From NCBI RefSeq assembly GCF_046630445.1, contig NC_092339.1, positions 312,293,501 to 312,357,500 on the forward strand: a DNA stretch of 64,000 nucleotides, written 5' to 3'. Below, in pieces: positions 1-11,182 of the stretch. The notes under the pieces were generated by a model. The model was not told the origin of the DNA. It worked only from the letters and a program-made list of their open reading frames with translations, and made no database searches. Made by a program: the position numbers and the translations under genes. This stretch comes from Rutidosis leptorrhynchoides (Eukaryota; Streptophyta; Magnoliopsida; Asterales; Asteraceae). Position 1 is the first letter of the stretch. The number at the start of each line of letters is the position of its first letter.

Positions 1-108
1 AAACCGTTGTGGAAGACGACAGCTCGTATTAGGGGAACATCATATATCCCTAGAAACTTGGCAAAACGAACCAAAACTGAAGAAGAAGAAACGAGCGAGT
101 CGGAATAA
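1..108 (+). CDS. 3' end of an unrecognised ORF in the retroelement leader (partial)
   Basis: Frame 1 is open from the window start to a TAA at 106-108 (35 codons). It is basic in the middle and ends in a run of Glu/Ser/Thr residues. I do not recognise the product. It lies upstream of the F-box pseudogene and gag, where the related minus-strand element at the right edge (62051-62626) also carries a leader ORF, so it may be the equivalent accessory ORF. The start lies outside the window. Confidence 0.4.
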   Translation, partial: KPLWKTTARIRGTSYIPRNLAKRTKTEEEETSESE

Positions 109-243
109 GATAGTTGTATTCGTGTGGTGTAATATATGTAATATAGTGTGCTTATGCTTTATGATATATGTAAAAATTGCTTGTATTAATAAGTATTTTT
201 TTTATATCTAACTCTTGTCTATTTTACAGTATAAAAACACAAA

Positions 244-927
244 ATGGATAGACAACCCAATATTTTAAGAGACCTACCCGGAGACATGATTGATGAAATC
301 TTGTCTAGAGTCAGTCAGAATTCTTCGGCACAACTATTTACGGCGAAATCAGTTTGTAAGACATTTGAATAACGTTCCAAGAATGTCTTGGTTTATAAGA
401 GACTTTCGTTTGAAAGATGGGGGATATCACATTGGAAAACCCATAAGTTACGATGTGTTTACTTTGACGCATATATCGCGGGGAACCCAAATGCTATTTT
501 ACGCAACGGGTTAAGAAATTATTTTGACTCAATGTATCTGAATATAGGACTTCATGATTTAGAAAAAGCGGCTAACATGCAACATAAAGAAGCATGCTAT
601 GCTTACGGGTTAGTAATGTTCGCTTCTCACCAAAGTGAGAAAAAGAACATCAGGCTACAACTATTAAACAAAACGTTCCCACAAGTGACGGAGTCGGTAA
701 TTGGGGTAAGAAATGAGGTTTTTAGGTTATTACGAGACTGTTGGTCATTACGTAACCCTCGTCCCTTTGACGACGTTACAACATGCTGTCTTATCAACGG
801 CCATAACGGTTATGTTCCACAAGACCAAGGATGGGAAGTAGTCCTAGTAAAACCAGAATGCATGACTTGTTTCTGGACGTATGAATTACGTGTCTTTATT
901 GCCTTTGTTGAACGACTTGTGTACTAG
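244..927 (+). pseudogene. F-box protein pseudogene (At1g67623/At2g35280-like)
   Basis: Translation from ATG 244 gives an F-box start (LPGDMIDEILSRVS, then the K-S-V-C-K-T-F region), a TAA at 370-372, and the same frame open to TAG 925-927. The downstream part has the GNPNAILRNG and AANMQHKEACYAYG features typical of small plant F-box proteins of the At1g67623/At2g35280 type, which carry Sel1-like sequence after the F-box. Intact family members act as SCF ubiquitin-ligase substrate adaptors. The stop sits about 42 codons in, so no full protein is expected; the 179-codon remainder from ATG 388 lacks the F-box. An acceptor-like TTTTACAG at about 223-230 precedes the ATG. It lies between the leader ORF and gag, so it looks carried by the retroelement. 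Confidence 0.65.
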
Positions 928-1116
928 CTAGAATTATCTTCACAACTATCTTGTATCAAAGTTATTGTGTGCTATATTTCATGCTTTATGTAAAATAAGC
1001 GGTATTGTAAGTTTGTAAAATATTGTATAAAAGTTTGAACGCGAAATATTATTATAATCAGTTTTTCATATAGAATTGTAGTAGTTGAATTGTATATTAG
1101 CTACTAAGTATGAACT

Positions 1117-1137
1117 TAACGGGTAGGTACTACCCGA
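1117..1137 (+). other. Perfect hairpin upstream of gag (7-bp stem, 3-nt loop)
   Basis: CGGGTAG-GTA-CTACCCG forms a perfect stem-loop at 1120-1136, about 130 bp before the gag ATG. The stretch TTAACGGGTAGGTA recurs just before the 3' LTR (5785-5799) and, as a 6-bp stem version, on the minus strand at about 61733-61756 upstream of the gag position in the right-edge element. Function is unknown; a packaging, primer or translational signal is possible. Confidence 0.55.
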
Positions 1138-1268
1138 ATTTAAACTTATAAAACGCTAATATGAAGAAAAAACTTTTATAAATGAGTTCATATTATGCTA
1201 CGAAATACTATTAACTACTCTTAATATTCTGTATGATTAACTTGTTCCATTTGACTATTTTGAAGGAA

Positions 1269-2102
1269 ATGGCACCGACTACTCGACACACCGTGAATAT
1301 GAATGAAGAGGAATTCCGTACTTTTCTAGCTTCAAACATAGCCGCAGTACAGGCTGCGCTACATACCAACAATAACCTTGGATCTAGCAGTACAGGAAAT
1401 CGTGTAGGATGCACCTACAAAGAATTCACTGCCTGCAAACCTTTGGAATTTGATGGAACCGAAGGACCGATCGGATTGAAACGGTGGACCGAGAAGGTCG
1501 AATCGGTGTTTGCCATAAGTAAGTGTACTGAAGAGGACAAAGTGAAGTACGCTACGCATACCTTCACAGGTTCTGCGTTAACATGGTGGAATACCCATCT
1601 AGAGCAAGTGGGACAAGATGATGCGTACGCACTACCGTGGTCAGCATTCAAGCACTTGATGAATGAGAAGTACCGTCCCAGAACCGAGGTCAATAAGCTC
1701 AAGACAGAACTTAGAGGGTTACAAACCCAAGGATTTGATATTACCACGTACGAAAGACGATTCACATAATTGTGCCTATTGTGTCCGGGAGCGTTCGAAG
1801 ATGAGGAAGAGAAGATCGACGCGTTTGTGAAAGGATTACCGAAAAGAATCCAAGAAGATATAAGTTCACACGAGCCCGCCTCCATACAACAGGCATGTAG
1901 AATGGCTCATAAACTAGTGAACCAGATTGAGGAAAGAATTAAAGAACAGACTGCTGAAGAGGCCAATGTGAAGCAAGTCAAAAGAAAGTGGGAGGAAAAT
2001 GGTGATAAGAATCACCAATACAACAACAACAGCAATTACAATAATAATCGCAACAATTATCCCAACAATCGCAACATCAAACGCAACTACAACAAACGGC
2101 CC

Positions 2103-2142
<40 letters not shown>

Positions 2143-5100
2143 GCAGCAACTACAACAATCATCCCAACAACAATAACAACCGCAACAACAACAACAATCA
2201 GAAGCAGCTATGCCAAAGGTGTGAAAAGTATCACTCGGGGTTCTGCACCAAATTTTGCAACAAGTGTAAAAGAAATGGTCATAGCGCGGCGAAGTGTGAG
2301 GTCTACGGACCAGGGGTTAACAGAACAAAAGGAACAAATGGTTTCGGAACGAGTAATGGCGGAGCAAGTAGTGTCGGAGCAAGTTATGCCAATGTAGTTT
2401 GTTATAAATGTGGAAAACCGGGCCACATTATTAGAAATTGCCCGAACCAGGAGAACACGAATGGACAAGGCCGCGGAAGAGTTTTCAATATTAATGCGGC
2501 AGAGGCACAGGAAGACCCGGAGCTTGTTACGGGTACGTTTCTTATTGACAATAAATCTGCTTACGTTTTATTTGATTCGGGTGCGGATAGAAGCTATATG
2601 AGTAGAGATTTTTGTGCTAAATTAAGTTATCCATTGACGCCGTTGGATAGTAAATTTTTACTGAAATTAGCAAACGGTAAATTAATTTCAGCAGATAATA
2701 TATGCCGAAATCGAGAAATTAAACTGGGTAGTGAAATATTTAAGATTGATTTGATACCGGTAGAGTTAGGGAGTTTTGATGTAACAGTTGGCATGGACTG
2801 GCCGAAGAAGGTGAAAGCAGAGATCGTATGTTATAAAAATGCAATTCGCATTGTACGAGAAGAAGGAGAACCCTTAATGGTGTACGGAGAAAAGGGCAAC
2901 ATGAAGCTACATCTTATTAGTAATTTGAAGGCACAAAAACTAATAAGAAAAGGTTGCTATGTTGTTCTAGCACACGTCGAGAAAGTACAAACTGAAGAAA
3001 AGAGCATCAATGATGTTCCCGTCGCAAAAGAATTTCCCGATGTATTTCCGAAAGAATTACCGGGACTACCTCCACATCGATCTGTTGAATTTCAAATAGA
3101 TCTTGTACCAGGAGCTGCACCAATAGCTCGTGCTCCTTATAGACTCGCACCCAGCGAGATGAAAGAACTGCAAAGCCAACTGCAAGAACTATTAGAACGT
3201 GGTTTCATTCGACCAAGCACATCACCATGGGGAGCTCCTGTTTTGTTTGTCAAGAAGAAGGATGGTACATTTAGGTTGTGTATTGACTACAGAGAGTTGA
3301 ACAAACTTACCATCAAAAACCGTTATCCACTGCCGAGAATTGATGACTTATTTGATCAACTACAAGGCTCGTCAGTTAATTCGAAGATCGATTTACGTTC
3401 TGGATATCATCAAATGCGAGTAAAGGAGGATGATATTCCAAAAACTGCTTTTAGGACGCGTTATGGTCATTACGAGTTTATGGTTATGCCGTTTGGATTG
3501 ACTAACGCACCAGCTGTGTTCATGGACCTTATGAACCGAGTGTGTGGGCCATATCTTGACAAGTTTGTCATTGTTTTCATCGATGACATACTTATTTACT
3601 CAAAGAATGATCAAGAGCACGAAGAACAATTGAGAAAAGTGCTAGAAGTATTGAGGAAAGAAAAACTGTACGCTAAGTTTTCAAAGTGTGCATTTTGGTT
3701 GGAAGAAGTTCAATTCCTCGGTCACATAGTGAACAAAGAAGGTATCCAGGTGGACCCGGCAAAGATCGAAACCGTTGAAAAGTGGAAAACCCCAAAAACT
3801 CCGAAGCATATACGTCAATTTTTAGGATTGGCTGGTTACTACAGAAGATTCATCCAAGATTTCTCCAAAATAGCAAAACCCTTGACTGCATTAACGCATA
3901 AAGGGAAGAAATTTGAATGGAAGGATGAACAAGAGAAGGCATTTCAATTATTGAAGAAAAAGCTAACTACGGCACCTATATTGTCATTGCCTGAAGGGAA
4001 TGATGATTTTGTGATTTATTGTGACGCATCAAAGCAAGGTCTCGGTTGTGTATTAATGCAACGGACGAAGGTGATTGCTTATGCGTCTAGACAATTGAAG
4101 ATTCACGAGCAAAATTATACGACGCATGATTTGGAATTAGGCACGGTTATTTTTGCATTAAAGACTTGGAGGCACTACTTATATGGGGTCAAAAGTATTA
4201 TATATACCGACCACAAAAGTCTTCAACACATATTTAATCAGAAACAACTGAATATGAGGCAGCGTAGGTGGATTGAATTGTTGAATGATTACGACTTTGA
4301 GATTCGTTACCACCCGGGGAAGGCAAATGTGGTAGCCGACGCCTTGAGCAGAAAGGACAGAGAACCCATTCGAGTAAAATCTATGAATATAATGATTCAC
4401 ACTAACCTTACTACTCAAATAAAGGAGGCGCAACAAGGAGTTTTAAAAGAGGAAAATTTAAAGGATGAAATACCCAAAGGATCGGAGAAGCATCTTAATA
4501 TTCGGGAAGACGGAACCCGGTATAGGGCTGAAAGAATTTGGGTACCAAAATTTGGAGATATGAGAGAAATGGTACTTAGAGAAGCTCATAAAACCAAATA
4601 CTCAATACATCCTGGAACGGGGAAGATGTACAAGGATCTTAAGAAACATTTTTGGTGGCCAGGTATGAAAGCCGATATTGATAAATATGTAGGAGAATGT
4701 TTGACGTGTTCTAAGGTCAAAGCTGAACATCAGAAACCATCAGGTCTACTACAACAACCTGAAATCCCGGAATGGAAATGGGAAAACATTACCATGGATT
4801 TCATTACTAAATTGCCAAGGACTGCAAGTGGTTATGATACTATTTGGGTAATAGTTGATCGTCTCACCAAGTCAGCACACTTCCTGCCAATAAGAGAAGA
4901 TGACAAGATGGAGAAGTTAGCACGACTGTATTTGAAGGAAGTCGTCTCCAGACATGGAATACCAATCTCTATTATCTCTGATAGGGATGGCAGATTTATT
5001 TCAAGATTCTGGCAGACATTACAGCAAGCATTAGGAACTCGTCTAGACATGAGTACTGCCTATCATCCACAAACTGATGGGCAGAGTGAAAGGACGATAC

Positions 5101-5309
5101 AAACGCTTGAAGACATGCTACGAGCATGTGTTATTGATTTTGGAAACAGTTGGGACCGACGCCTATCGTTAGCAGAATTTTCCTACAACGACAGTTATCA
5201 TTCTAGTATTGAGATGGCGCCGTTTGAGGCACTTTATGGTAGAAAGTGCAGGTCTCTGATTTGTTGGAGTGAAGTGGGGGATAGACAGATTACGGGTCCG
5301 GAGATATAG
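1269..5309 (+). pseudogene. gag-pol polyprotein of Ty3/gypsy element 1 (interrupted)
   Basis: One frame from ATG 1269, broken by TAA 1767-1769 inside gag, then open to TAG 5307-5309. Gag has the retrotransposon capsid-type domain, an Asn-rich linker and two CCHC knuckles ([14 protein letters not shown] and [14 protein letters not shown]). Protease shows the DSGA active site. RT has the FIDDIL catalytic box, RNase H begins at YCDASKQG, and integrase shows an H-H-C-C-like region, the core Asp residues ([15 protein letters not shown]) and the Glu in the [10 protein letters not shown] stretch. The frame ends early, shortly after the integrase core, because of a deletion; the rest continues in another frame from 5327. 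The gag stop is compatible with CAA-to-TAA decay. Intact relatives copy element RNA into cDNA and integrate it. Confidence 0.9.
2021..2201 (+). repeat. AAC-rich trinucleotide repeat in gag (poly-Asn linker)
   Basis: Repeated CAA/AAC/AAT triplets encode a long Asn-rich linker between the capsid-like part and the zinc knuckles. The opposite strand is open but reads poly-Val and is a shadow. Confidence 0.9.
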
Positions 5310-5326
5310 AGTTTTAAATTGGAGAA

Positions 5327-5764
5327 ATGGTCATGCTTAAGGTTTCACCTTGGAAAGGCGTTGTTCGATTTGGTAAACGGGGGAAACTAAATCCAAGGTA
5401 CATTGGACCATTCAAGATTATAGATCGTGTCGGACCAGTAGCTTACCAACTGGAGCTACCTCAACAACTCACGGCTGTACATAACACTTTCCACGTCTCA
5501 AATTTGAAGAAATGTTTTGCTAAAGAAGATCTCACTATTCCGTTAGACGAAATCCAAATCAATGAAAAACTTCAATTCATTGAAGAACCCGTCAAAATAA
5601 TGGATCGTGAGGTTAATAGACTTAAACAAAACAAGATACCGATTGTTAAGGTTCGATGGAATGCTCGTAGAGGACCCAAGTTCACCTGGGAGCGTGAAGA
5701 TCAGATGAAGAAGAAATACCCGCATTTATTTCCAGAATATATGTCAACACCTCCAACTGCTTAA
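5327..5764 (+). pseudogene. Integrase C-terminus and chromodomain-like tail, separated from pol by a deletion
   Basis: This 145-codon frame carries the integrase C-terminal beta-barrel region (start [30 protein letters not shown]) and a chromodomain-like end ([18 protein letters not shown]). It is in a different frame from the upstream pol. The segment normally joining the integrase core to this part (tens of residues in relatives, from memory) is missing between 5309 and 5327. Chromodomains can target chromovirus integration to heterochromatin. The TAA is followed by a purine-rich tract just before the LTR. Confidence 0.8.
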
Positions 5765-5799
5765 AATTTCGGGACGAAATCTATTTAACGGGTAGGTAC

Positions 5800-8700
5800 T
5801 GTAGTGACCCGAACTTTTCCATGTTTATATATATATATATTAAATGAAATTGTTATTTACATGATTAAGTGTTTCCAACATGTTAAGCAATCAAACTTGT
5901 TAAGACTTGATTAATTGAAATAGGTTTCATATAGACAATTGACCACCCATGTTGACCGGTGATTCACGAACGTTAAAACTTGTAAAAACTATACGATGAC
6001 AAATATATGGTTATATATATAGTTAACATGATTTTATTATAAGTATGTATCTCATTAGGTATTTTAACAATGAGTTATATACATAAAAATGAGACTATTA
6101 ATTTAAGAAACTCGAAAACGATATATATAACGATTATCGTTATAACAACGTCTTACTAGGTACATATGAATCATATTAAGATATTGATACACTTGGTTAA
6201 TTATGTTAAATGATAAGTAAATATATTATTAAGTGTATTAACAATGAAATACATATGTAAAAATAAGACTACTAACTTAATGATTTCGAAACGAGACATA
6301 TATGTAACGATTATCGTTGTAACGACATTTAACTGTATATATATCATACTAAGATATATTATATATCATAATATCATGATAATATAACAATTTAACATCT
6401 CATTTGTTATAATAAACAATGGGTTAACAACATTCAACAAGATCGTTAACCTAAAGGTTTCAAAACAACATTTACATGTAACGACTAACGATGACTTAAC
6501 GACTCAGTTAAAATGTATATACATGTAGTGTTTTAATATGTATTCATACACTTTTGAAAGACTTAAAGACACTTATCAAAATACTTCTACTTAACAAAAA
6601 TGCTTACAATTACATCCTCGTTCAGTTTCATCAACAATTCTACTCGTATGCACCCGTATTCGTACTCGTACAATACACAGCTTTTAGATGTATGTACTAT
6701 TGGTATATACACTCCAATGATCAGCTCTTAGTAGCCCATGTGATTCACCTAACACATGTGGGAACCATCATTTGGCAACTAGCATGAAATATCTCATAAA
6801 ATTACAAAAATATGAGTAATCATTCATGACTTATTTACATGAAAACAAAATTACATATCCTTTATATCTAATCCATACACCAACGACCAAAAATACCTAC
6901 AAACACTTTCATTCTTCAATTTTCTTCATCTAAGTGATCTCTCTTAAGTTCTATCTTCAAGTTCTAAGTGTTCTTCATAAATTCCAAAAGTTCTAGTTTC
7001 ATAAAATCAAGAATACTTCCAAGATTGCAAGTTTACTTCCAAGTTTTCTAAATCCATTCCAAGTAATCATCCAAGATCAAGAAACCTTTGTTACTTACAG
7101 TAGGTTATCTTTCTAATACAAGGTAATAATCATATTCAAACTTTAATTCAATTTCTATAACTATAACAATCTTATTTCGAGTGGAAATCTTACTTGAAAT
7201 TGTTTTCGTGTCATGATTCTGCTTCAAGAACTTTCAAGCCATCCAAGGATCCTTTGAAGCTAGATCTATTTTTCTCATTTCCAGTAGGTTTATCCAAGGA
7301 ACTTGAGGTAGTAATGATGTTCATAACATCATTCGATTCATACATATAAAGCTATCTTATTCGAAGGTTTAAACTTGTAATCACTAGAACATAGTTTAGT
7401 TAATTCTAAACTTGTTCACAAATAAAAGTTAATCCTTCTAACCTGACTTTTAAAATCAACTAAACACATTTTCTATATCTATATGATATGCTAACTTAAT
7501 AATTTAAAACCTGGAAACACGAAAAACACCGTAAAACTGGATTTACGCCGTCGTAGTAACACCGCGGGCTGTTTTGGGTTATTAATTAAAAACTATGATA
7601 AACTTTGATTTAAAAGTTTTTATTCTGGGAAAATGATTTTTATTATGAACATGAAACTATATCCAAAAATTATGGTTAAACTCAAAGTGGAACTATGTTT
7701 TCTAAAATGGTCATCTAGACGTCGTTCTTTCGACTGAAATGACTTCCTTTACAAAAACGACTTGTAACTTATTTTTCTGACTATAAACCTATACTTTTTC
7801 TGTTTAGATTCATAAAATAGAGTTCAATATGAAACCATAGCAATTTGATTCACTCAAAACGGATTTAAAATGAAGAAGTTATGGGTAAAACAAGATTGGA
7901 TAATTTTTCTCATTTTAGCTACGTGAAAATTGGTAACAAATCTATTCCAACCATAACTTAATCAACTTGTATTGTATATTATGTAATCTTGAGATACCAT
8001 AGACACTTATACAATGTTTCGACCTATCATGTCGACACATCTATATATATTTCGGAACAACCATAGACACTCTATATGTGAATGTTGGAGTTAGCTATAC
8101 AGGGTTGAGGTTGATTCCAAAATATATATAGTTTGAGTTGTGATCATTACTGAGATACGTATACACTGGGTCGTGGATTGATTCAAGATAATATTTATCG
8201 ATTTATTTCTGTACATCTAACTGTGGACAACTAGTTGTAGGTTACTAACGAGGACAGCTGACTTAATAAACTTAAAACATCAAAATATATTAAAAGTGTT
8301 GTAAATATATTTTGAACATACTTTGATATATATGTATATATTGTTATAGGTTCATGAATCAACCAGTGGCCAAGTCTTACTTCCCGACGAAGCAAAATCT
8401 GTGAAAGTAAGTTATAGTCCCACTTTTAAAATCTAATATTTTTGGGATGAGAATACATGCAGGTTTTATAAATGATTTACAAAATAGACACAAGTACGTG
8501 AAATTACATTCTATGGTTGAATTATCGAAATCGAATATGACCCTTTTTATTAAGTCTGGTAATCTAAGAATTAGGGAACAGACACCCTAATTGACGCGAA
8601 TCCTAAAGATAGATCTATTGGGCCTAACAAACCCCATCCAAAGTACCGGATGCTTTAGTACTTCGAAATTTATATCATATCCGAAGGGTGTCCCGGAATG

Positions 8701-9240
8701 ATGGGGATATTCTTATATATGCATCTTGTTAATATCGGTTACCAGGTGTTCACCATATGAATGATTTTTATCTCTATGTATGGGATGTGTATTGAAATAT
8801 GAAATCTTGTGGTCTATTGTTACGATTTGATATATATAGGTTAAACCTATAACTCACCAACATTTTTGTTGACGTTTAAAGCATGTTTATTCTCAGGTGA
8901 ATACTAAGAGCTTCCGCTGTTGCATACTAAAATAAGGACAAGATTTGGAGTCCATATTTGTATGATATTGTGTAAAAACTGCATTCAAGAAACTGATTTC
9001 GATGTAACATATTTTTATTGTAAACCATTATGTAATGGTCGTGTGTAAACAGGATATTTTAGATTATCATTATTTGATAATCTACGTAAAGCTTTTTAAA
9101 CCTTTATTTATGAAATAAAGGTTATGGTTTGTTTTAAAAATGAATGCAGTCTTTGAAAAACGTCTCATATAGAGGTCAAAACCTCGCAACGAAATCAATT
9201 AATATGGAACGTTTTTAATCAATAAGAACGGGACATTTCA
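5800..9240 (+). repeat. 3' LTR of element 1 (3.44 kb)
   Basis: It starts TGTAGTGACCCG after a purine-rich tract and AACGGGTAGGTAC, and ends GGGACATTTCA. The right part reappears inverted from 37197, which fixes the terminus. No protein-coding gene is seen; the short open frame at 6554-6787 is noncoding LTR sequence. A block at about 8540-8760 is shared with the LTRs at 37690-37910 and 63530-63720. Confidence 0.85.
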
Positions 9241-9269
9241 GAGAGGATAGCACTATAACCCCTGCATGT

Positions 9270-9872
9270 GGGTGTGGTAGAGACAAAAGTTGGCGAGATG
9301 ACAATGACTCTTTTCGTGATGGAAACAGTGACAATAATCGCGGACCAAGTTTTCCGCGGAGAAATAGCGGCGGTGGATACCCGCGAAATGACACGTTTCA
9401 AGGGCAAAATAATAACCATGGATATGGCCGTCGTGATTGCTATTCTACGCGAAAGTGGAACAATGAATCTTTCAATATCATTCAGATGCTAACAAAAACG
9501 CCTAAGGAAATTTTGTTACAAGAGAGAGTCGCTAAGTCTTTCCCTGATCCACAGCCTTTGGGAGAGAATAGCAGGCGCGATCGATCAAAGTTTTGTGTTT
9601 TCCATGATGATTATGGTCATGATACTAATCGCTGTAGAAATTTGGCGGAATTCATCGCGGAAGCATATGAACAAGGCAAGCTAGACCATTTAATTGCGCA
9701 GAACACTGCGAGTACTGCGAATGCAATTATAATGCCTGCAGAAGCCAATACCTCAAATGCGCCAAACATGGTTGAGCGAAAGGCTCCCACAGTGAAAAAT
9801 CTGGGTGTAAAGATGGTGAACAAGAAAGAAAATCAGCGAAGAATTCAGGCCATTAATGTGGTAGAAGTGTAG
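9270..9872 (+). pseudogene. Gag C-terminal fragment of Tat-type element
   Basis: One frame is open from about 9280 to a TAG at 9870-9872. It has an Arg/Asn/Gly-rich region, a segment starting ILLQERVAKSFPDPQPLG, and a modified zinc-finger motif (KFCVFHDDYGHDTNRCRNL) of the C-x2-H...H...C type seen in plant Tat/Athila gags. The N-terminal capsid part is missing because element 1 interrupts the gene at 9240, and a TAG precedes the open frame. It would have bound element RNA during particle assembly. Confidence 0.7.
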
Positions 9873-9878
9873 GGCGAA

Positions 9879-10451
9879 ATGTCGGTACTTCAAATATCCG
9901 AGCAACTTGTAAGTTGGAAATGTCCTTCCATTACTTTTCCTCCTGCAAGTTTGACCGCGGATGTGGACAAATCAGTAGTGGTTTCATGCCGCATTGCAAA
10001 CACTGGTATTATGGTAATGAAGGTACATGTGGACACTGGTAGCAGTGTAGATGTCATGTATGAACAATGTTTTAGCAAACTGCCCGCAAACATTCAGGCT
10101 TTGATGAGACCTACTGCGGTTTCACTTGTCGGATTCTCAGGGGAGTCAACTTGGCCTGTTGGCCAGTTGGAATTACAAATGGAATTAGTTGATGATCGCG
10201 ATGAGTCGCTAAGACGCCAAGCTTTGTTGAATCTGTACATAATGCGAAATCAGTCGCGGTTCAATATGATACTTGGGCGCACTGCTTTGCGCATGTTTGG
10301 CGCTATCCCTTCTACTATACATGACATGCTTAAATTTTCTGCTAATAAGGGAATTGGCACACTAACTTCTGTAGAAGTAGAGCCATTCTGCGCTATGATT
10401 ATGGCAAATGCTAATATGGGTATTGAAGGACATTCAGTTCACGCAGAATAG
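9879..10451 (+). pseudogene. Retroviral-type aspartic protease of Tat-type element
   Basis: A 190-codon ORF with the active-site segment KVHVDTGSSVDVMYEQCF and a later NMILGRTALR stretch, as in pepsin-like retroelement proteases. It follows the gag stop by 6 bp in another frame. In intact relatives it is part of gag-pol and cleaves the polyprotein. Here the frame ends after the protease and no RT follows, so it is called a remnant although its active-site Asp is present. Confidence 0.75.
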
Positions 10452-11160
10452 TGCGAAAATTTACAGAAAAAGTTGTAATAAGATGCTAAGGCAAATGGCA
10501 TTAATGCATAATATGTCGCGTTTATCTTTACAACTTTGTACCGCGAAAAAGTAATGAATAAAGCAAAATTAATTTCAGTGTTAGTAGTTGTTTCTTTACA
10601 AAGCGAAAACACTATGTGTGGCAACGCGTAGTGATCATTTCGCAGAATGCAATTACTTATCTTTTATTGCACTGAGTTAATGTTTGCTCTGCGGATGCTT
10701 TAAGTAAAAAGGCATGTTCTTCGTTAAACATGGCTTGCTTAAAAGTCGTAATAATGCAACTATGTATTACGAAATAATATGTTAACAAAACCAAGTGATG
10801 AAATTTCCCACTTGTGTTGACTTGAAAATGTTGCGAAAGGATAAAATTTCCTAAGTGTTTGATCTTGCCAATACTTAGATGTTTCGCAATGCTAAATTTG
10901 CCTAAGGATCGATTTGTCGGACTTAGAAGATTCATAATGATTAAAAGGTTGTTTCGCATAAAGTACGCGTTTGTTATGTGCACAATAGCGAATGCGGAAA
11001 TTGCAAAGGACAAGTCTGAGTTATGAATATATGATAAAGTAAAGCGCTATATAAATAAAAACGTTGCAACTGCGAAATGTAAATATGATAGTAATATTAA
11101 GCGCGTAAACAGCGCGGATCATTACAAAAAACGCAATTCAGATTGCGAAATATACATATG
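10452..11160. other. Noncoding spacer where pol would be expected
   Basis: No ORF with recognisable RT, RNase H or integrase motifs on either strand, only short frames. The base style (many GCG/CGAA stretches) matches the flanking Tat-type sequence, so this is element sequence with pol deleted. Confidence 0.55.
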
Positions 11161-11182
11161 AACACTAGCTAAGACAAATCTA

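Larger units (their letters stand above)
1..9240 (+). mobile_element. Tekay-like Ty3/gypsy element 1, internal region and 3' LTR (5' LTR outside window)
   Basis: The segment runs from a leader region through gag-pol to a 3.4-kb 3' LTR. The domain order PR-RT-RNaseH-INT with a chromodomain-like C-terminus marks a Ty3/gypsy chromovirus, and the Tekay/Del assignment is inferred from style and LTR length. The LTR ends at 9240 and abuts gag sequence of a different (Tat-type) element, so this copy appears to be inserted in that gag. The coding region is broken by a premature stop (1767-1769) and a deletion near 5309-5327. The copy is therefore not autonomous. Confidence 0.85.

Noticed and set aside
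1914..2397. Poly-Val and Thr-rich ORFs overlapping gag
   Set aside because: They are shadow frames of the AAC repeat inside the real gag frame.
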